Assembly: GCF_003113495.2 (NCBI RefSeq)
Contig: NZ_CP084506.1
Coordinates: 1,674,001 to 1,738,000 of the forward strand
DNA length: 64,000 nt
DNA from: Edwardsiella tarda ATCC 15947 = NBRC 105688
Lineage (GTDB): Bacteria > Pseudomonadota > Gammaproteobacteria > Enterobacterales > Enterobacteriaceae
Reading direction: 5' to 3'
This document shows positions 7,384 through 15,840 of the stretch, piece by piece; the stretch's first letter is position 1; each line of letters opens with the position of its first letter. A model generated the notes under the pieces. The model did not search any database, was not told the origin of the DNA, and was given only the letters and a program-made list of their open reading frames with translations. The translations under genes were made by a program, and so were the position numbers.

Positions 7384-7974
7384 ATGAATAATATTATCGT
7401 GGTTACATTACCCCATAGCGAGATGCCGACCATGAGTAGTTTAGAGATGGTCGATTACATTAATGCGGATAGAAATTTAAAAGCTGAAGCACAAGGATTG
7501 AAATTCCCTTGTAGGCGTTTCAGTAAAATTCAGCATAAGCATATTCTTGCTAAAACCCCCAAAGTTCTTGGTGAAGGGCACTCAGCCAAATTTTTGGCTG
7601 AGTATAAAGACAGCACCGGGCGCGACCTTCCTTGCTATCAGTATCCAAAGCGTGAGGCTTGTCTGATGGCCATGAGCTATAGCTATGAGCTTCAGGCTCA
7701 GGTGTTTGACCATATGACAGAGTTGGAGGGAAGTAAGGATATTAATCTGTTGGATTTCTCTGGGTTAACGGACATGACAATTCAACAGATGCAGAGTCGA
7801 GTTGCAGCAGCGGAAAGCTTTTCGTTTAAAGAGCATGGGCAGACCGGTAGTGGTCTCATGATTCTACGCAAGAAAGAGAAGCGAGCTATTAAGAAGGCCG
7901 AGCTGTTGGTGAAAGATCTGATCCAATTCAAGATATGTGATCTAGGCGATTTCCCTGACGTGAATCTTGTATAA
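7384..7974 (+). CDS. Second Rha/antirepressor-like phage regulator
   Basis: A 196-residue protein. The N-terminal part MSSLEMVDYINADR....KFPCRRFSKIQHKHIL and the block LPCYQYPKREACLMAMSYSYELQAQVFDHMTELE are typical of Rha/antirepressor-type phage regulators (DNA-binding N-terminus with a KilA-C-like or coiled tail). It is unusual to find it between endolysin and Rz, far from the immunity region. A structured leader (about 7215-7380) precedes it. It could modulate prophage induction or act on another prophage's repressor, but this is inference. Confidence 0.65.
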   Translation: MNNIIVVTLPHSEMPTMSSLEMVDYINADRNLKAEAQGLKFPCRRFSKIQHKHILAKTPKVLGEGHSAKFLAEYKDSTGRDLPCYQYPKREACLMAMSYSYELQAQVFDHMTELEGSKDINLLDFSGLTDMTIQQMQSRVAAAESFSFKEHGQTGSGLMILRKKEKRAIKKAELLVKDLIQFKICDLGDFPDVNLV

Positions 7975-7991
7975 ATTCTAGGTAGTTCATT

Positions 7992-8390
7992 ATGTTAAGA
8001 AATATCTGGAAGCCACTGGCGCTCATTGCGTTGGTGGCTTTGCTTTTATGGGGACTGTCGTCCTGGCGGTACGCCGCTGGCTATGTTGATGGAAAGGATG
8101 AGGCTAATCGAGCGTGGCAGGTTAAATGGTCGCAGCGTGATGCAGGGGAAGCCCAGGCGATTACAGACAACGTGATGCTGACGCTCAACGTCATGAATCA
8201 GGTGGTGGAGACTAATCGAGATGCAAAGCACCAGATCGCCTTGGAGTCACAGAGAGCCGCGAGCGACATCAAGGCTGTTATTGCGGGCGATGATTGCGCT
8301 CGTCGGCCTGTGCCAGCTGTCGCTGCTCAGCGCCTGCGTCAGTACGCGGACAGTATACGTTCCGGCGCCGGTGCCACCGCTCAGCATTGA
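7992..8390 (+). CDS. Rz-like inner-membrane spanin (DUF2514)
   Basis: A 132-residue protein with an N-terminal membrane anchor (WKPLALIALVALLLWGLSSW, residues ~6-25) and a long helical periplasmic part (DEANRAWQVKWSQRDAGEAQ), as in DUF2514/Rz i-spanins. With its outer-membrane partner, encoded in an overlapping frame, it bridges the periplasm and fuses the two membranes in the last step of lysis. Confidence 0.85.
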   Translation: MLRNIWKPLALIALVALLLWGLSSWRYAAGYVDGKDEANRAWQVKWSQRDAGEAQAITDNVMLTLNVMNQVVETNRDAKHQIALESQRAASDIKAVIAGDDCARRPVPAVAAQRLRQYADSIRSGAGATAQH

Positions 8391-8556
8391 TTTAACCGCT
8401 GATACGCCTGTACCGGCAGTGCCTGACCCACTGACCTGGGAGGCTAGCTTGGATCTCAATATGCATCTGTTATCGGCCCTGTGGCAGTGTAATGCTGACA
8501 AAGTAAGTATCCGGCGTATAGTGTTAAAACACTTATCATCTGTAGGGGATAAGTAA
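8290..8556 (+). CDS. Rz1-like outer-membrane spanin lipoprotein
   Basis: An 88-residue lipoprotein starting within the Rz frame (MIALVGLCQLSLLSACVSTR). The lipobox LSAC predicts a lipidated Cys16, followed by a proline-rich stretch (VYVPAPVPPLSIDLTADTPVPAVPDP) as in Rz1. It begins inside Rz and extends 166 bases beyond it, the overlapping arrangement common for spanin pairs. An upstream ATG (8221) in the same frame would spoil the signal peptide, so 8290 is preferred. Confidence 0.85.
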   Translation: MIALVGLCQLSLLSACVSTRTVYVPAPVPPLSIDLTADTPVPAVPDPLTWEASLDLNMHLLSALWQCNADKVSIRRIVLKHLSSVGDK

Positions 8557-8660
8557 AAAATCCCCCCGTATGGAATAATATATTTTAGCCAAGATTGCTA
8601 GCTAGAGCTATTTAATTGGTAGTTGTCAAAGTTATCATTCTCCCTATATTTATTAATGGA

Positions 8661-9167
8661 TTATTGACTAAGTAATGATGTTTTTAGAATGTCACCATTT
8701 TCATTATTTAACCTTCTGGTGATTTTTTTTGCTTTAATTGAGTACAGCGTATTAATTAGTTCGCTGAGTTTCATGTTGTAATCTTTTACTGTATCTAGCG
8801 TAATGATTTCTTCTTTCTTCTCACTATATAGAGCTTCAATATATGCTGAATCATTATTCTGGTTGTCGGTAGTAAATACGATGTTGATCGTGCTGTGTGC
8901 AATTATATTTCTATAATTGGCTAATTTGTTGATGCATTGATATGCTTTGAATAGCTCATGATGTAGATCCAGATCCTCATCGCATTTATCAAGCGCGGTG
9001 TTTAGATGTTTTATTTTTTCCTTTAATGTTTTGTTTTTTATTTCTTCAAATTCATTAGGTGGAAGTAGTTCTTTGAGTATGTTTTTTGTAAACAACTCAA
9101 TAGTTCCAAATCTTAATATAAATGTTCCAATGTGTGGTGCCCATATATCAATGTCTGTTATTTCCAT
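8661..9167 (-). CDS. HEPN-motif protein, AT-rich prophage cargo
   Basis: A 168-residue all-helical, charged protein. Residues 86-91 read RNIIAH, the R-N-xxx-H form of the Rx4-6H motif that marks HEPN-domain ribonucleases in toxin-antitoxin, abortive-infection and RNA-processing systems. The phrase INKLANYRNIIAHS lies in a predicted helix, as in HEPN proteins. No nucleotidyltransferase partner is visible next to it. The gene is very AT-rich, transcribed against the late operon, and has its own -10 TATAAT (9192-9197, minus strand). It sits between the lysis genes and cos, a known cargo position (bor in lambda). Function as a defence or toxin protein is inference. Confidence 0.65.
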   Translation of the reverse strand: MEITDIDIWAPHIGTFILRFGTIELFTKNILKELLPPNEFEEIKNKTLKEKIKHLNTALDKCDEDLDLHHELFKAYQCINKLANYRNIIAHSTINIVFTTDNQNNDSAYIEALYSEKKEEIITLDTVKDYNMKLSELINTLYSIKAKKITRRLNNENGDILKTSLLSQ

Positions 9168-9191
9168 TTTGGCTGCCTAAATTAATGGACG

Positions 9192-9197
9192 ATTATA
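9192..9197 (-). promoter_or_regulatory. -10 element for the HEPN-motif gene
   Basis: A perfect TATAAT on the minus strand, 25 bases before the ATG at 9167. The -35 is weak. It suggests that this cargo gene is expressed on its own in the lysogen. Confidence 0.45.
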
Positions 9198-9344
9198 ATT
9201 CCATCATGCTTGATAATGTTGACTTGAGTTAAGTATATACCATTAATCTACTAAATCACGGAACTACTTAAAATAATGGAAGAAGAATCCAGCGTATTAC
9301 CTACTGAATAATAATTTATTGAAAAGGTACTCCCAGCGGATGGA

Positions 9345-9390
9345 CTGTCCCACGGGGCGGGGGGCGCGGGAAACGGCGCATTTTTTCGAT
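9345..9390 (+). other. Candidate cos site
   Basis: A G-rich stretch GGGGCGGGGGGCGCGGG (9354-9370) followed by AAACGGCGCA and a T-run sits about 150 bases before the small terminase gene, between lysis genes and terminase. In lambda the cosN site occupies this place and has a similar G-rich overhang with a GCGGG...TTT flank. The exact nick positions cannot be read from sequence alone. The remaining 9198-9519 holds no gene; an AT-rich tract (9230-9330) could be a bend or IHF region. Confidence 0.5.
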
Positions 9391-9519
9391 CCTATAGTCA
9401 TCATCATCATAGGGTTAACCTACTGATTTTTAATAAGCCGACCGTCAAATGATGTCGGTTTGTCCCTTTACTTATTCCATTCAGGAGAGCATTTACACGA
9501 ATTTACAATAGGAGGCGCG

Positions 9520-10056
9520 GTGGATAATGAGCTGAAGAACCTCAAGCTCAACATCAATCAGCTGGCGGCTATCTCTCAGACTCATCGTCAAACCATCGTC
9601 TCCCGTCTTCATCACGTTCCGCTAGCACCGGGTAGTCATGCTAAGAACAAGCTGTATTACCTGACCGATGTGATCGCTGAGCTAATCAAAACAACCCCGT
9701 CCGTCCCCGCTGAACAGAACCCTAAATTGATGACGCCTCGAGAGCGTAAGGACTGGTATGACTCCGAGAAGTCGCGGGTCTGGCTGGAGAAGGAGCTGCG
9801 TAACCTGATCCCGGCTCATGAGGTGATCAGCGTGTATGCCGGCATGGTAAAGGCGGTGGTGCAGATGCTGGAAACCCTGCCGGATCGGTTAGAGCGTGAT
9901 GCCGCCTTGCCAGCGCTCGCGGTGGCGCAGGCTCAGACGATCATCGATGCGCTGCGTGATGAGTTAGAGCAGCAAACCTATCAATCCTGTAGCGCGCTCT
10001 ATGAACAAGGGGAGGAGGTTGACGATGGCGATGACGATGATGAGGAGGGGAACTGA
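9520..10056 (+). CDS. Terminase small subunit (DUF1441, Nu1-like)
   Basis: A 178-residue protein starting with GTG after AGGAGG (9510-9515). The N-terminus LKNLKLNINQLAAISQTHRQTIVSRL is the helix-turn-helix of DUF1441 terminase small subunits, which bind cos and bring the large subunit. A helical oligomerisation part and a very acidic tail (EEVDDGDDDDEEGN) follow. The upstream ATG at 9460 lacks a ribosome binding site. The 3' end overlaps the large subunit gene. Confidence 0.9.
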   Translation: MDNELKNLKLNINQLAAISQTHRQTIVSRLHHVPLAPGSHAKNKLYYLTDVIAELIKTTPSVPAEQNPKLMTPRERKDWYDSEKSRVWLEKELRNLIPAHEVISVYAGMVKAVVQMLETLPDRLERDAALPALAVAQAQTIIDALRDELEQQTYQSCSALYEQGEEVDDGDDDDEEGN

Positions 10057-12121
10057 ACAGGCTTCCGCTCGGCGGATTGGGCAGGATATCTCCGCGCTGT
10101 TCCGTCCCCCTCGTCGGATGGCGGTGGCGGAGGCGGTAAAGCGTTATCTCCGCGTTCCGGTAGGCGCTGGCAGCTCGTTGCCGTGGGAGGCAGAGCTGAC
10201 GCCTTACATGCTGGAGCCAATGAATTGCCTGTCCCTGCGTGAGTTTGACGCGGTGATCTTCGCCGGGCCCTCGCGAACGGGGAAAACGCTGGGGTTACTG
10301 GATGGCTGGATTGTTTACGGTATTGTCTGCGATCCGGGCGATATGCTGGTGGTGCAGATGACGGAGGGAAAGGCCCGCGAACACTCTAAGACTCGCTTGG
10401 CGCGTATCTTCCACCATAGCCTGGCGGTTAGACGCCGCCTCAGCCCGATACGCAACGACAACAACGTCCACGATAAGATCTTTAGTGACGGCACCTTTCT
10501 GAAAATCGGCTGGCCCTCGATCAATATTTTCTCCTCCTCTGACTATAAGCGCGTCGCGCTGACGGATTACGACCGCTATCCGGAGAACATCGATGGCGAA
10601 GGGGACAGCTTCGCGTTGGCCTCCAAGCGTACCACCACCTTCATGTCCGCCGGAATGACGCTGGTAGAAAGCTCGCCGGGGCGGGAAGTCATCAACCCGA
10701 AATGGCGTCGAACCACGCCACACGAAGCGCCACCGACGACCGGCATCCTGGCGCTCTATAACCGCGGCGATCGACGCCGCTGGTACTGGCCCTGTCCGCA
10801 CTGCGGCGAGTATTTCCAGCCGGCGATGGAGAACATGACGGGATACCGCGAGCAGGCCGACCTGATGCAGGCTAGCGAGGCCGCGCATCTACAATGTCCA
10901 TCCTGTGCAGGCGTGATCCTCGCCGAACAGAAACGTCTGCTGAATAACCGGGGTGTCTGGTTGCGTGACGGCGAGCGTATCGACTCCCATGGTCAGCGTA
11001 GCGGCACACCACGTCGGTCACGTATCGCCTCTTTCTGGTTGGAGGGGCCAGCGGCCGCGTATCAGAGCTGGCCGCAACTGGTCAACAAGTTATTGAGCGC
11101 CGAACAGGAGTATGAAACCACCGGCAGTGAAGAGACGCTGCGTACGGTGATCAACACCGACTGGGGATTGCCGTACCAGTCCCGGCTAGCCCAGGGGGGC
11201 CAGAATAGCGAGAGCTTGATGGCGCGCGCCGAAGCGTGGACGAAGCGCACTATCCCGCCCGGTGTCCGTTTCCTGGTGGCGGCCGTCGACGTTCAGGGGG
11301 GCAAAAACGCCCGCTTTGTGGTGCAGGTCGTAGGGTATGGCAGCCAGGGCGAACGTTGGATCATCGATCGCTATAACATCCGTCACTCCGCGCGCGCCGA
11401 TGGACAAGGAGAGAGCCTGCCCGTCAACCCCGCCGCCAACCCCGAGGACTGGCAGCTGCTGCGCAGCGATGTACTGGAGAAAAGCTATCCCCTCGATAGC
11501 GAGGGGACGCGACGGTTACCGATCTTGGCGATGGCCGTCGATTCCGGAGGCGAAGACGGCGTCACCGATAACGCCTATGCCTTCTGGCGCGCCTGCCGTC
11601 GCGATGGCGTGGGCGGCCAGGTCTATCTGTTTAAGGGGGATGGATTAGCGCGCACTAAGCTGATCAGCAAAACCTATCCCGACAACACCGAACGCAGCGA
11701 TCGCCGGGCACGAGCTCGAGGCGAGGCCCCGCTGTATCTCTTGCAGACCAATCAACTGAAAGATCGCATCGCTAGCGCACTGGCGCGAGAAACGCCGGGG
11801 CCGAACTACGTGCATTTTCCTGATTGGCTCGGCGCATGGTTTTACGAGGAGCTGACCTATGAAGAACGTGGTGCTGATGGCAAATGGCGCAAGCCGGGGA
11901 AAGGCGCTAACGAGGCATTCGACCTGTTGTGTTATGCCCATGCGTTGGCACTCCTACGCGGTTATGAGCGCATCAATTGGGCGAGCCCGCCCCGCTGGGC
12001 GCGGTTACCGCAGAATGCGCCGGAAACACTCACACCGACGCCACACCCGGCGTCAGCCATAACATCACCACGCCAGAAACCGATCCCATGGGGCGGCCAA
12101 TCAGGAGGAGGATGGCTATGA
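10025..12121 (+). CDS. Terminase large subunit (GpA family)
   Basis: A 698-residue packaging ATPase/nuclease. A Walker A motif GPSRTGKT is at residues 81-88. The GpA landmark ALTDYDRYPENIDGEGD follows, then the zinc-finger-like CPHCGEYFQP...CPSCAGV, and a nuclease region starting near VAAVDVQGG. Length and motifs agree with lambda A (641 residues). The ATG at 10025 is preferred for its GGAGGAGG seven bases upstream; an ATG at 10031 is also possible. The gene ends in an ATGA overlap with W. Confidence 0.95.
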   Translation: MAMTMMRRGTEQASARRIGQDISALFRPPRRMAVAEAVKRYLRVPVGAGSSLPWEAELTPYMLEPMNCLSLREFDAVIFAGPSRTGKTLGLLDGWIVYGIVCDPGDMLVVQMTEGKAREHSKTRLARIFHHSLAVRRRLSPIRNDNNVHDKIFSDGTFLKIGWPSINIFSSSDYKRVALTDYDRYPENIDGEGDSFALASKRTTTFMSAGMTLVESSPGREVINPKWRRTTPHEAPPTTGILALYNRGDRRRWYWPCPHCGEYFQPAMENMTGYREQADLMQASEAAHLQCPSCAGVILAEQKRLLNNRGVWLRDGERIDSHGQRSGTPRRSRIASFWLEGPAAAYQSWPQLVNKLLSAEQEYETTGSEETLRTVINTDWGLPYQSRLAQGGQNSESLMARAEAWTKRTIPPGVRFLVAAVDVQGGKNARFVVQVVGYGSQGERWIIDRYNIRHSARADGQGESLPVNPAANPEDWQLLRSDVLEKSYPLDSEGTRRLPILAMAVDSGGEDGVTDNAYAFWRACRRDGVGGQVYLFKGDGLARTKLISKTYPDNTERSDRRARARGEAPLYLLQTNQLKDRIASALARETPGPNYVHFPDWLGAWFYEELTYEERGADGKWRKPGKGANEAFDLLCYAHALALLRGYERINWASPPRWARLPQNAPETLTPTPHPASAITSPRQKPIPWGGQSGGGWL

Positions 12122-12333
12122 GCCAGACACAACGCGCGATCTTACAAGCCCTGTATGACGACTATGTACAGGCTGAACATGCCGTACTCAAGGGGCGGTC
12201 GATCACCCTCAACGGCCAATCGATGACGATGGAGAACCTGGCCGAAATCCGCAAGGGGCGGGAACAGCTAGCCCGGCAGTTGCAGGATTTGACGGGACGG
12301 CGCCCCCTCTACCGCACGGCGAGGTTTTCATGA
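12118..12333 (+). CDS. Head-to-tail joining protein gpW
   Basis: A 71-residue protein (MSQTQRAILQALYDDYVQAEHAVLKG...) matching lambda W in size, place and the pattern TMENLAEIRKGREQL. It plugs the portal after packaging so that the tail can attach. The ATG at 12118 overlaps the terminase stop and has better spacing from AGGAGG than the ATG at 12112. It overlaps the portal start by ATGA. Confidence 0.9.
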   Translation: MSQTQRAILQALYDDYVQAEHAVLKGRSITLNGQSMTMENLAEIRKGREQLARQLQDLTGRRPLYRTARFS

Positions 12334-13697
12334 ACCTACTCGACGAAGTGATAGGGTTTCTCTCGCCAGCCTGGAAGCTATCCCGTTTGAGCGCGCGCTA
12401 CGCCATTCGCGCCTTCGAAGCCGTCACACCGACGGGAACTCACCGCGCCCGACGAGAAGGGCGCAGTGCCGATCAACTGGTGCAGTTCGCTGGTCGCTCT
12501 CTGCGTGAACAGGCCCGCTGGCTCGACAATAACCATGACTTGGTCATCGGCGCCCTGGACAAATTGGAGGAGCGCATCATTGGCGCCCGCGGCATCGTCG
12601 TCGAACCGCAACCCCTTACACGAACCGGCGAACTGGACCAACCTTTAGCCGAGCAGATCCGCCAAGCGTGGTCCGAATGGTCGGTCAGCCCAGATGTCAG
12701 TGGCCAATACACCCGTCCGGTACTGGAGCGCTTACTGCTCCGCACCTGGCTACGCGATGGTGAGGTCTTCGCACAATTGGTCATGGGGGCGGCGCCCGGC
12801 TTGACACCGGTTGCTGGCATTCCCTTCTGGTTGGAGGCGCTAGAGCCTGACTATGTGCCGCTGGACTACAACGAGCCGGCGCAGGGCATTGTGCAGGGGA
12901 TCCGCTTCAATGCCTGGATGCGGCCACTGGCGTATCGTGTGTTTCTGCATTATCCCCGCGGTGCGGGCGGTCTGACGGCAAGCAAACAGATCGACGCCGC
13001 GCGCATGCTACACCTCAAGTTCACCCGACGGCTGCATCAAGTGCGAGGTGTCTCGCTGTTGTCTGGGGTCATCATGCGCCTTTCCGGTCTCAAGGAGTAC
13101 GAAGACAACGAACTGCTGGCGGCACGCATCGCGGCCTCGCTGGGAATGTATATCCAGCGCGGGGAGGGGATAGACTACGATCCGAGCAGCTATAGCACCG
13201 AGATGTCGCGTGACCTTCAGCTGACCCCGGGAATGGTCTTCGATGGCCTCCGCCCCGGAGAGAAGATCGGCCTGATTAAATCCGAGCGTCCCAACCCCAA
13301 CCTGGAATCGTTTCGCATGGGACAGATGCGGGCGATCGCGGCCGGGAGCCGCAGCAGCTTTTCCTCCATCGCTCGCAACTATGACGGCAGTTACAGCGCC
13401 CAGCGCCAAGAGCTGGTGGAGGCCCAAGAGGGCTACACCGTCCTACAAAACACCTTCATCGCGGCGATCAGCCGCCCCTTGTACCGCCGCTGGCTGGCAA
13501 TGGCGCTGGCCAGTGGGGTGATCCGGCCCGAGCCATACAGTGACCCCGAGACCTTGAATAACGCCGTCTACAGCGGGCCGGTCATGCCGTGGATCGACCC
13601 CCAGAAAGAGGCCAATGCCTGGCGCGTGATGATCCGTGGCGGCTCGGCAACGGAAAGCGATTGGGTCGTGCCCGTGGCGGCACCCCCGCCGAAGTGA
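12330..13697 (+). CDS. Portal protein (lambda B family), apparently frameshifted near 3' end
   Basis: The visible frame encodes 455 residues of a lambda-family portal, the dodecamer through which DNA enters the head. The blocks WLDNNHDLVIGALDKLEERIIGARGI, LRDGEVFAQLV and FSSIARNYDGSYSAQRQELVEAQEGY are typical. After SDW (13664) it runs into VVPVAAPPPK and stops. The other frame continues RARGGTPAEVKRRRKAEVDENHKLGLVFDTDPANDK to a stop at 13843, which is the normal end of this family. One base therefore seems to be missing near 13665-13667. The protein as read would lack about 58 C-terminal residues. Confidence 0.88.
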   Translation: MNLLDEVIGFLSPAWKLSRLSARYAIRAFEAVTPTGTHRARREGRSADQLVQFAGRSLREQARWLDNNHDLVIGALDKLEERIIGARGIVVEPQPLTRTGELDQPLAEQIRQAWSEWSVSPDVSGQYTRPVLERLLLRTWLRDGEVFAQLVMGAAPGLTPVAGIPFWLEALEPDYVPLDYNEPAQGIVQGIRFNAWMRPLAYRVFLHYPRGAGGLTASKQIDAARMLHLKFTRRLHQVRGVSLLSGVIMRLSGLKEYEDNELLAARIAASLGMYIQRGEGIDYDPSSYSTEMSRDLQLTPGMVFDGLRPGEKIGLIKSERPNPNLESFRMGQMRAIAAGSRSSFSSIARNYDGSYSAQRQELVEAQEGYTVLQNTFIAAISRPLYRRWLAMALASGVIRPEPYSDPETLNNAVYSGPVMPWIDPQKEANAWRVMIRGGSATESDWVVPVAAPPPK

Positions 13698-13787
13698 AAC
13701 GCCGCCGTAAGGCGGAAGTAGACGAAAACCACAAGCTGGGTTTGGTCTTCGACACCGATCCGGCCAACGACAAAGGAGGCTCCCCCG

Positions 13788-15788
13788 ATGACAGACACGA
13801 CACGCCATCCACCGAGGAACAGTTGCGCACCCGCCGGCGTTAAGGGCTGGTTCAGTATCTGCGCTACTGCACCCCGGACGGCGGAAATCCGCATCTACGA
13901 TGAGATCGGCTTGTGGGGTATCTCCGCGCGCCAGTTCGCCGATGGTATCACGGCCTTGGGTGAGGTCGATCGCATCGACCTACATATCCATTCGCCGGGC
14001 GGCGATGTCTTTGATGGTATCGCCATTTACAACCTGCTGAGTCACCACCCGGCAAGCAAGACGGTCTACATCGATGGCTTGGCGGCCAGCATGGCCTCGG
14101 TGATCGCCATGGTCGGGGATCCCATCATCATGCCGGAAAACGCCATGATGATGCTGCATAAACCTTGGGGGATAGCCGGCGGTGATGCCGATGACATCCG
14201 TGATTATGCCGACCTGCTGGACAAGCTAGAGACGGTACTGATCCCCGCCTACATGCAGAAATCTGGCCAGAGTCGCGAGGCGATCGCCGCCCTGTTAGAG
14301 CAGGAAACCTGGCTATCGGGTGCGGAGTGTGTCGAACAGGGTTTCGCCGACACCCTCGCCGCACCGCTGCAACGCATGGTCGCTCTTCAATCCCAACGTT
14401 TAGAGGAATTCGCGCATATGCCGAAGACAATTCGCAACATGGTAAGTCCGCCGCGCAACAGCGGCGAGATGCCCGCGTCCGCCACCGCGCCGGACGAAGT
14501 ACAGATCCGCGCCCAAGAGCGCGAGGCGCAGCGCCAGCGCGTCAACGCTATCCGCGAGTTGTTCGCGCTATTTGGTGAGCAACAAACCGAATTGATGATG
14601 CTCTGCATTGGTGATGTCGATTGTGGCATCGAGCAGGCGAAAGACCGTCTGTTAGCGGCCCTAGGCCAGAACGCCAGCGCGAGCAATGTCCTGGAGGCTC
14701 CGCAGAACCGCCCAGGCGGTCATGTCGGTAACGGCAACATCACGGGCGACGCCATTCGCCAGGCGTTGCTGGTCCGTGCCGGTTTTGAGGAGAGTCAGCG
14801 TGATAACCCCTACAACGGCATGACGCTGCGTGAGATGTCGCGTTGCTCGCTGACCGATCGGGGCGTGGGGATAGCGGGGCTCAATCCAATGCAGATGGTC
14901 GGGCTCTCTTTTACCCATAGCACCTCTGACTTCGGCAACATCCTGCTCGATGTGGCGCACAAATCCATCTTACAGGGCTGGGAGGAGGCGCCGGAGACCT
15001 TCGAACAGTGGACCCGCAAGGGCAGTCTCTCCGACTTCAAGGTTGCGCATCGCGTAGGGTTGGGCGGTTTCCCCTCACTGCGCCAAGTGCGTGAAGGGGC
15101 GGAGTTCAAGTATGTCACCTTGGATGATCACCAGGCGACGATCGCCCTGGCGACCTTCGGTGAGCTGTTCAGCGTGACCCGCCAGGCCATCATCAACGAC
15201 GACTTGCATATGCTGACCGACGTACCGATGAAACTGGGGCGGGCGGCTAAGGCCACCATCGCCGATCTGGTGTATGCCATCCTGCTCAACAACCCGAAAC
15301 TGTCGGCGGACGGCATCGTCCTGTTTGATAGCGCGAAACACGGCAACATCCTAAGCGGCGCGGCAATGGACGTCGCCAGCCTGGATAAGGCGCGCCAGTT
15401 AATGCGCCGGCAAAAGGAGGGGCAGCGTCATCTTAACATCCGTCCCGCCTTCGTCTTGGCCCCGACCGCATTAGAGGCCAGCGCCAACCAAGTGATCCGC
15501 TCAGCCAGCGTCAAGGGCGCCGAGGTGAATGCCGGGGTCATTAACCCGATCCAGAACTTCGCCAGCGTCATCGCCGAGCCGCGCCTAGACGATAGCAGCG
15601 TTACGACCTACTACCTGGCGGCCGCCAAGGGAAGCGACACCATCGAGGTTGCCTACCTCAACGGTGTGGATGTCCCTTATATCGATCAACAGGAGGGCTT
15701 CGAGGTGGATGGCATCACCAGTAAGGTGCGCATCGATGCCGGTGTTTCGCCCATCGATCATCGCGGTCTGGTGCGCTGCGACGCCTAA
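13788..15788 (+). CDS. ClpP-like prohead protease / major capsid protein fusion
   Basis: A 666-residue protein with two parts. Residues ~20-215 form a ClpP-fold protease with the oxyanion motif HSPGGDVFDG, the nucleophile Ser in DGLAASMASVIAM and the His in MMMLHKPWG. A Gln/Glu-rich linker (~235-300) probably acts as scaffold, and residues ~310-666 are an HK97-fold major capsid domain (VGLGGFPSLRQVREGAEFKYVTL...). In lambda these functions belong to separate genes C, Nu3 and E; fused versions are known in other phages. Self-cleavage must release the capsid domain. The start overlaps the old portal C-terminus. Confidence 0.92.
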   Translation: MTDTTRHPPRNSCAPAGVKGWFSICATAPRTAEIRIYDEIGLWGISARQFADGITALGEVDRIDLHIHSPGGDVFDGIAIYNLLSHHPASKTVYIDGLAASMASVIAMVGDPIIMPENAMMMLHKPWGIAGGDADDIRDYADLLDKLETVLIPAYMQKSGQSREAIAALLEQETWLSGAECVEQGFADTLAAPLQRMVALQSQRLEEFAHMPKTIRNMVSPPRNSGEMPASATAPDEVQIRAQEREAQRQRVNAIRELFALFGEQQTELMMLCIGDVDCGIEQAKDRLLAALGQNASASNVLEAPQNRPGGHVGNGNITGDAIRQALLVRAGFEESQRDNPYNGMTLREMSRCSLTDRGVGIAGLNPMQMVGLSFTHSTSDFGNILLDVAHKSILQGWEEAPETFEQWTRKGSLSDFKVAHRVGLGGFPSLRQVREGAEFKYVTLDDHQATIALATFGELFSVTRQAIINDDLHMLTDVPMKLGRAAKATIADLVYAILLNNPKLSADGIVLFDSAKHGNILSGAAMDVASLDKARQLMRRQKEGQRHLNIRPAFVLAPTALEASANQVIRSASVKGAEVNAGVINPIQNFASVIAEPRLDDSSVTTYYLAAAKGSDTIEVAYLNGVDVPYIDQQEGFEVDGITSKVRIDAGVSPIDHRGLVRCDA

Positions 15789-15840
15789 CCGTCCATGAGG
15801 AATTTTGAGATATCCGGCCGCAGGCCGGTAGGAGAACCGT

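Noticed and set aside
13655..13697. Programmed frameshift in the portal gene
   Set aside because: No slippery heptamer or stimulatory structure is visible at the junction; loss of one base or a sequencing error is simpler.
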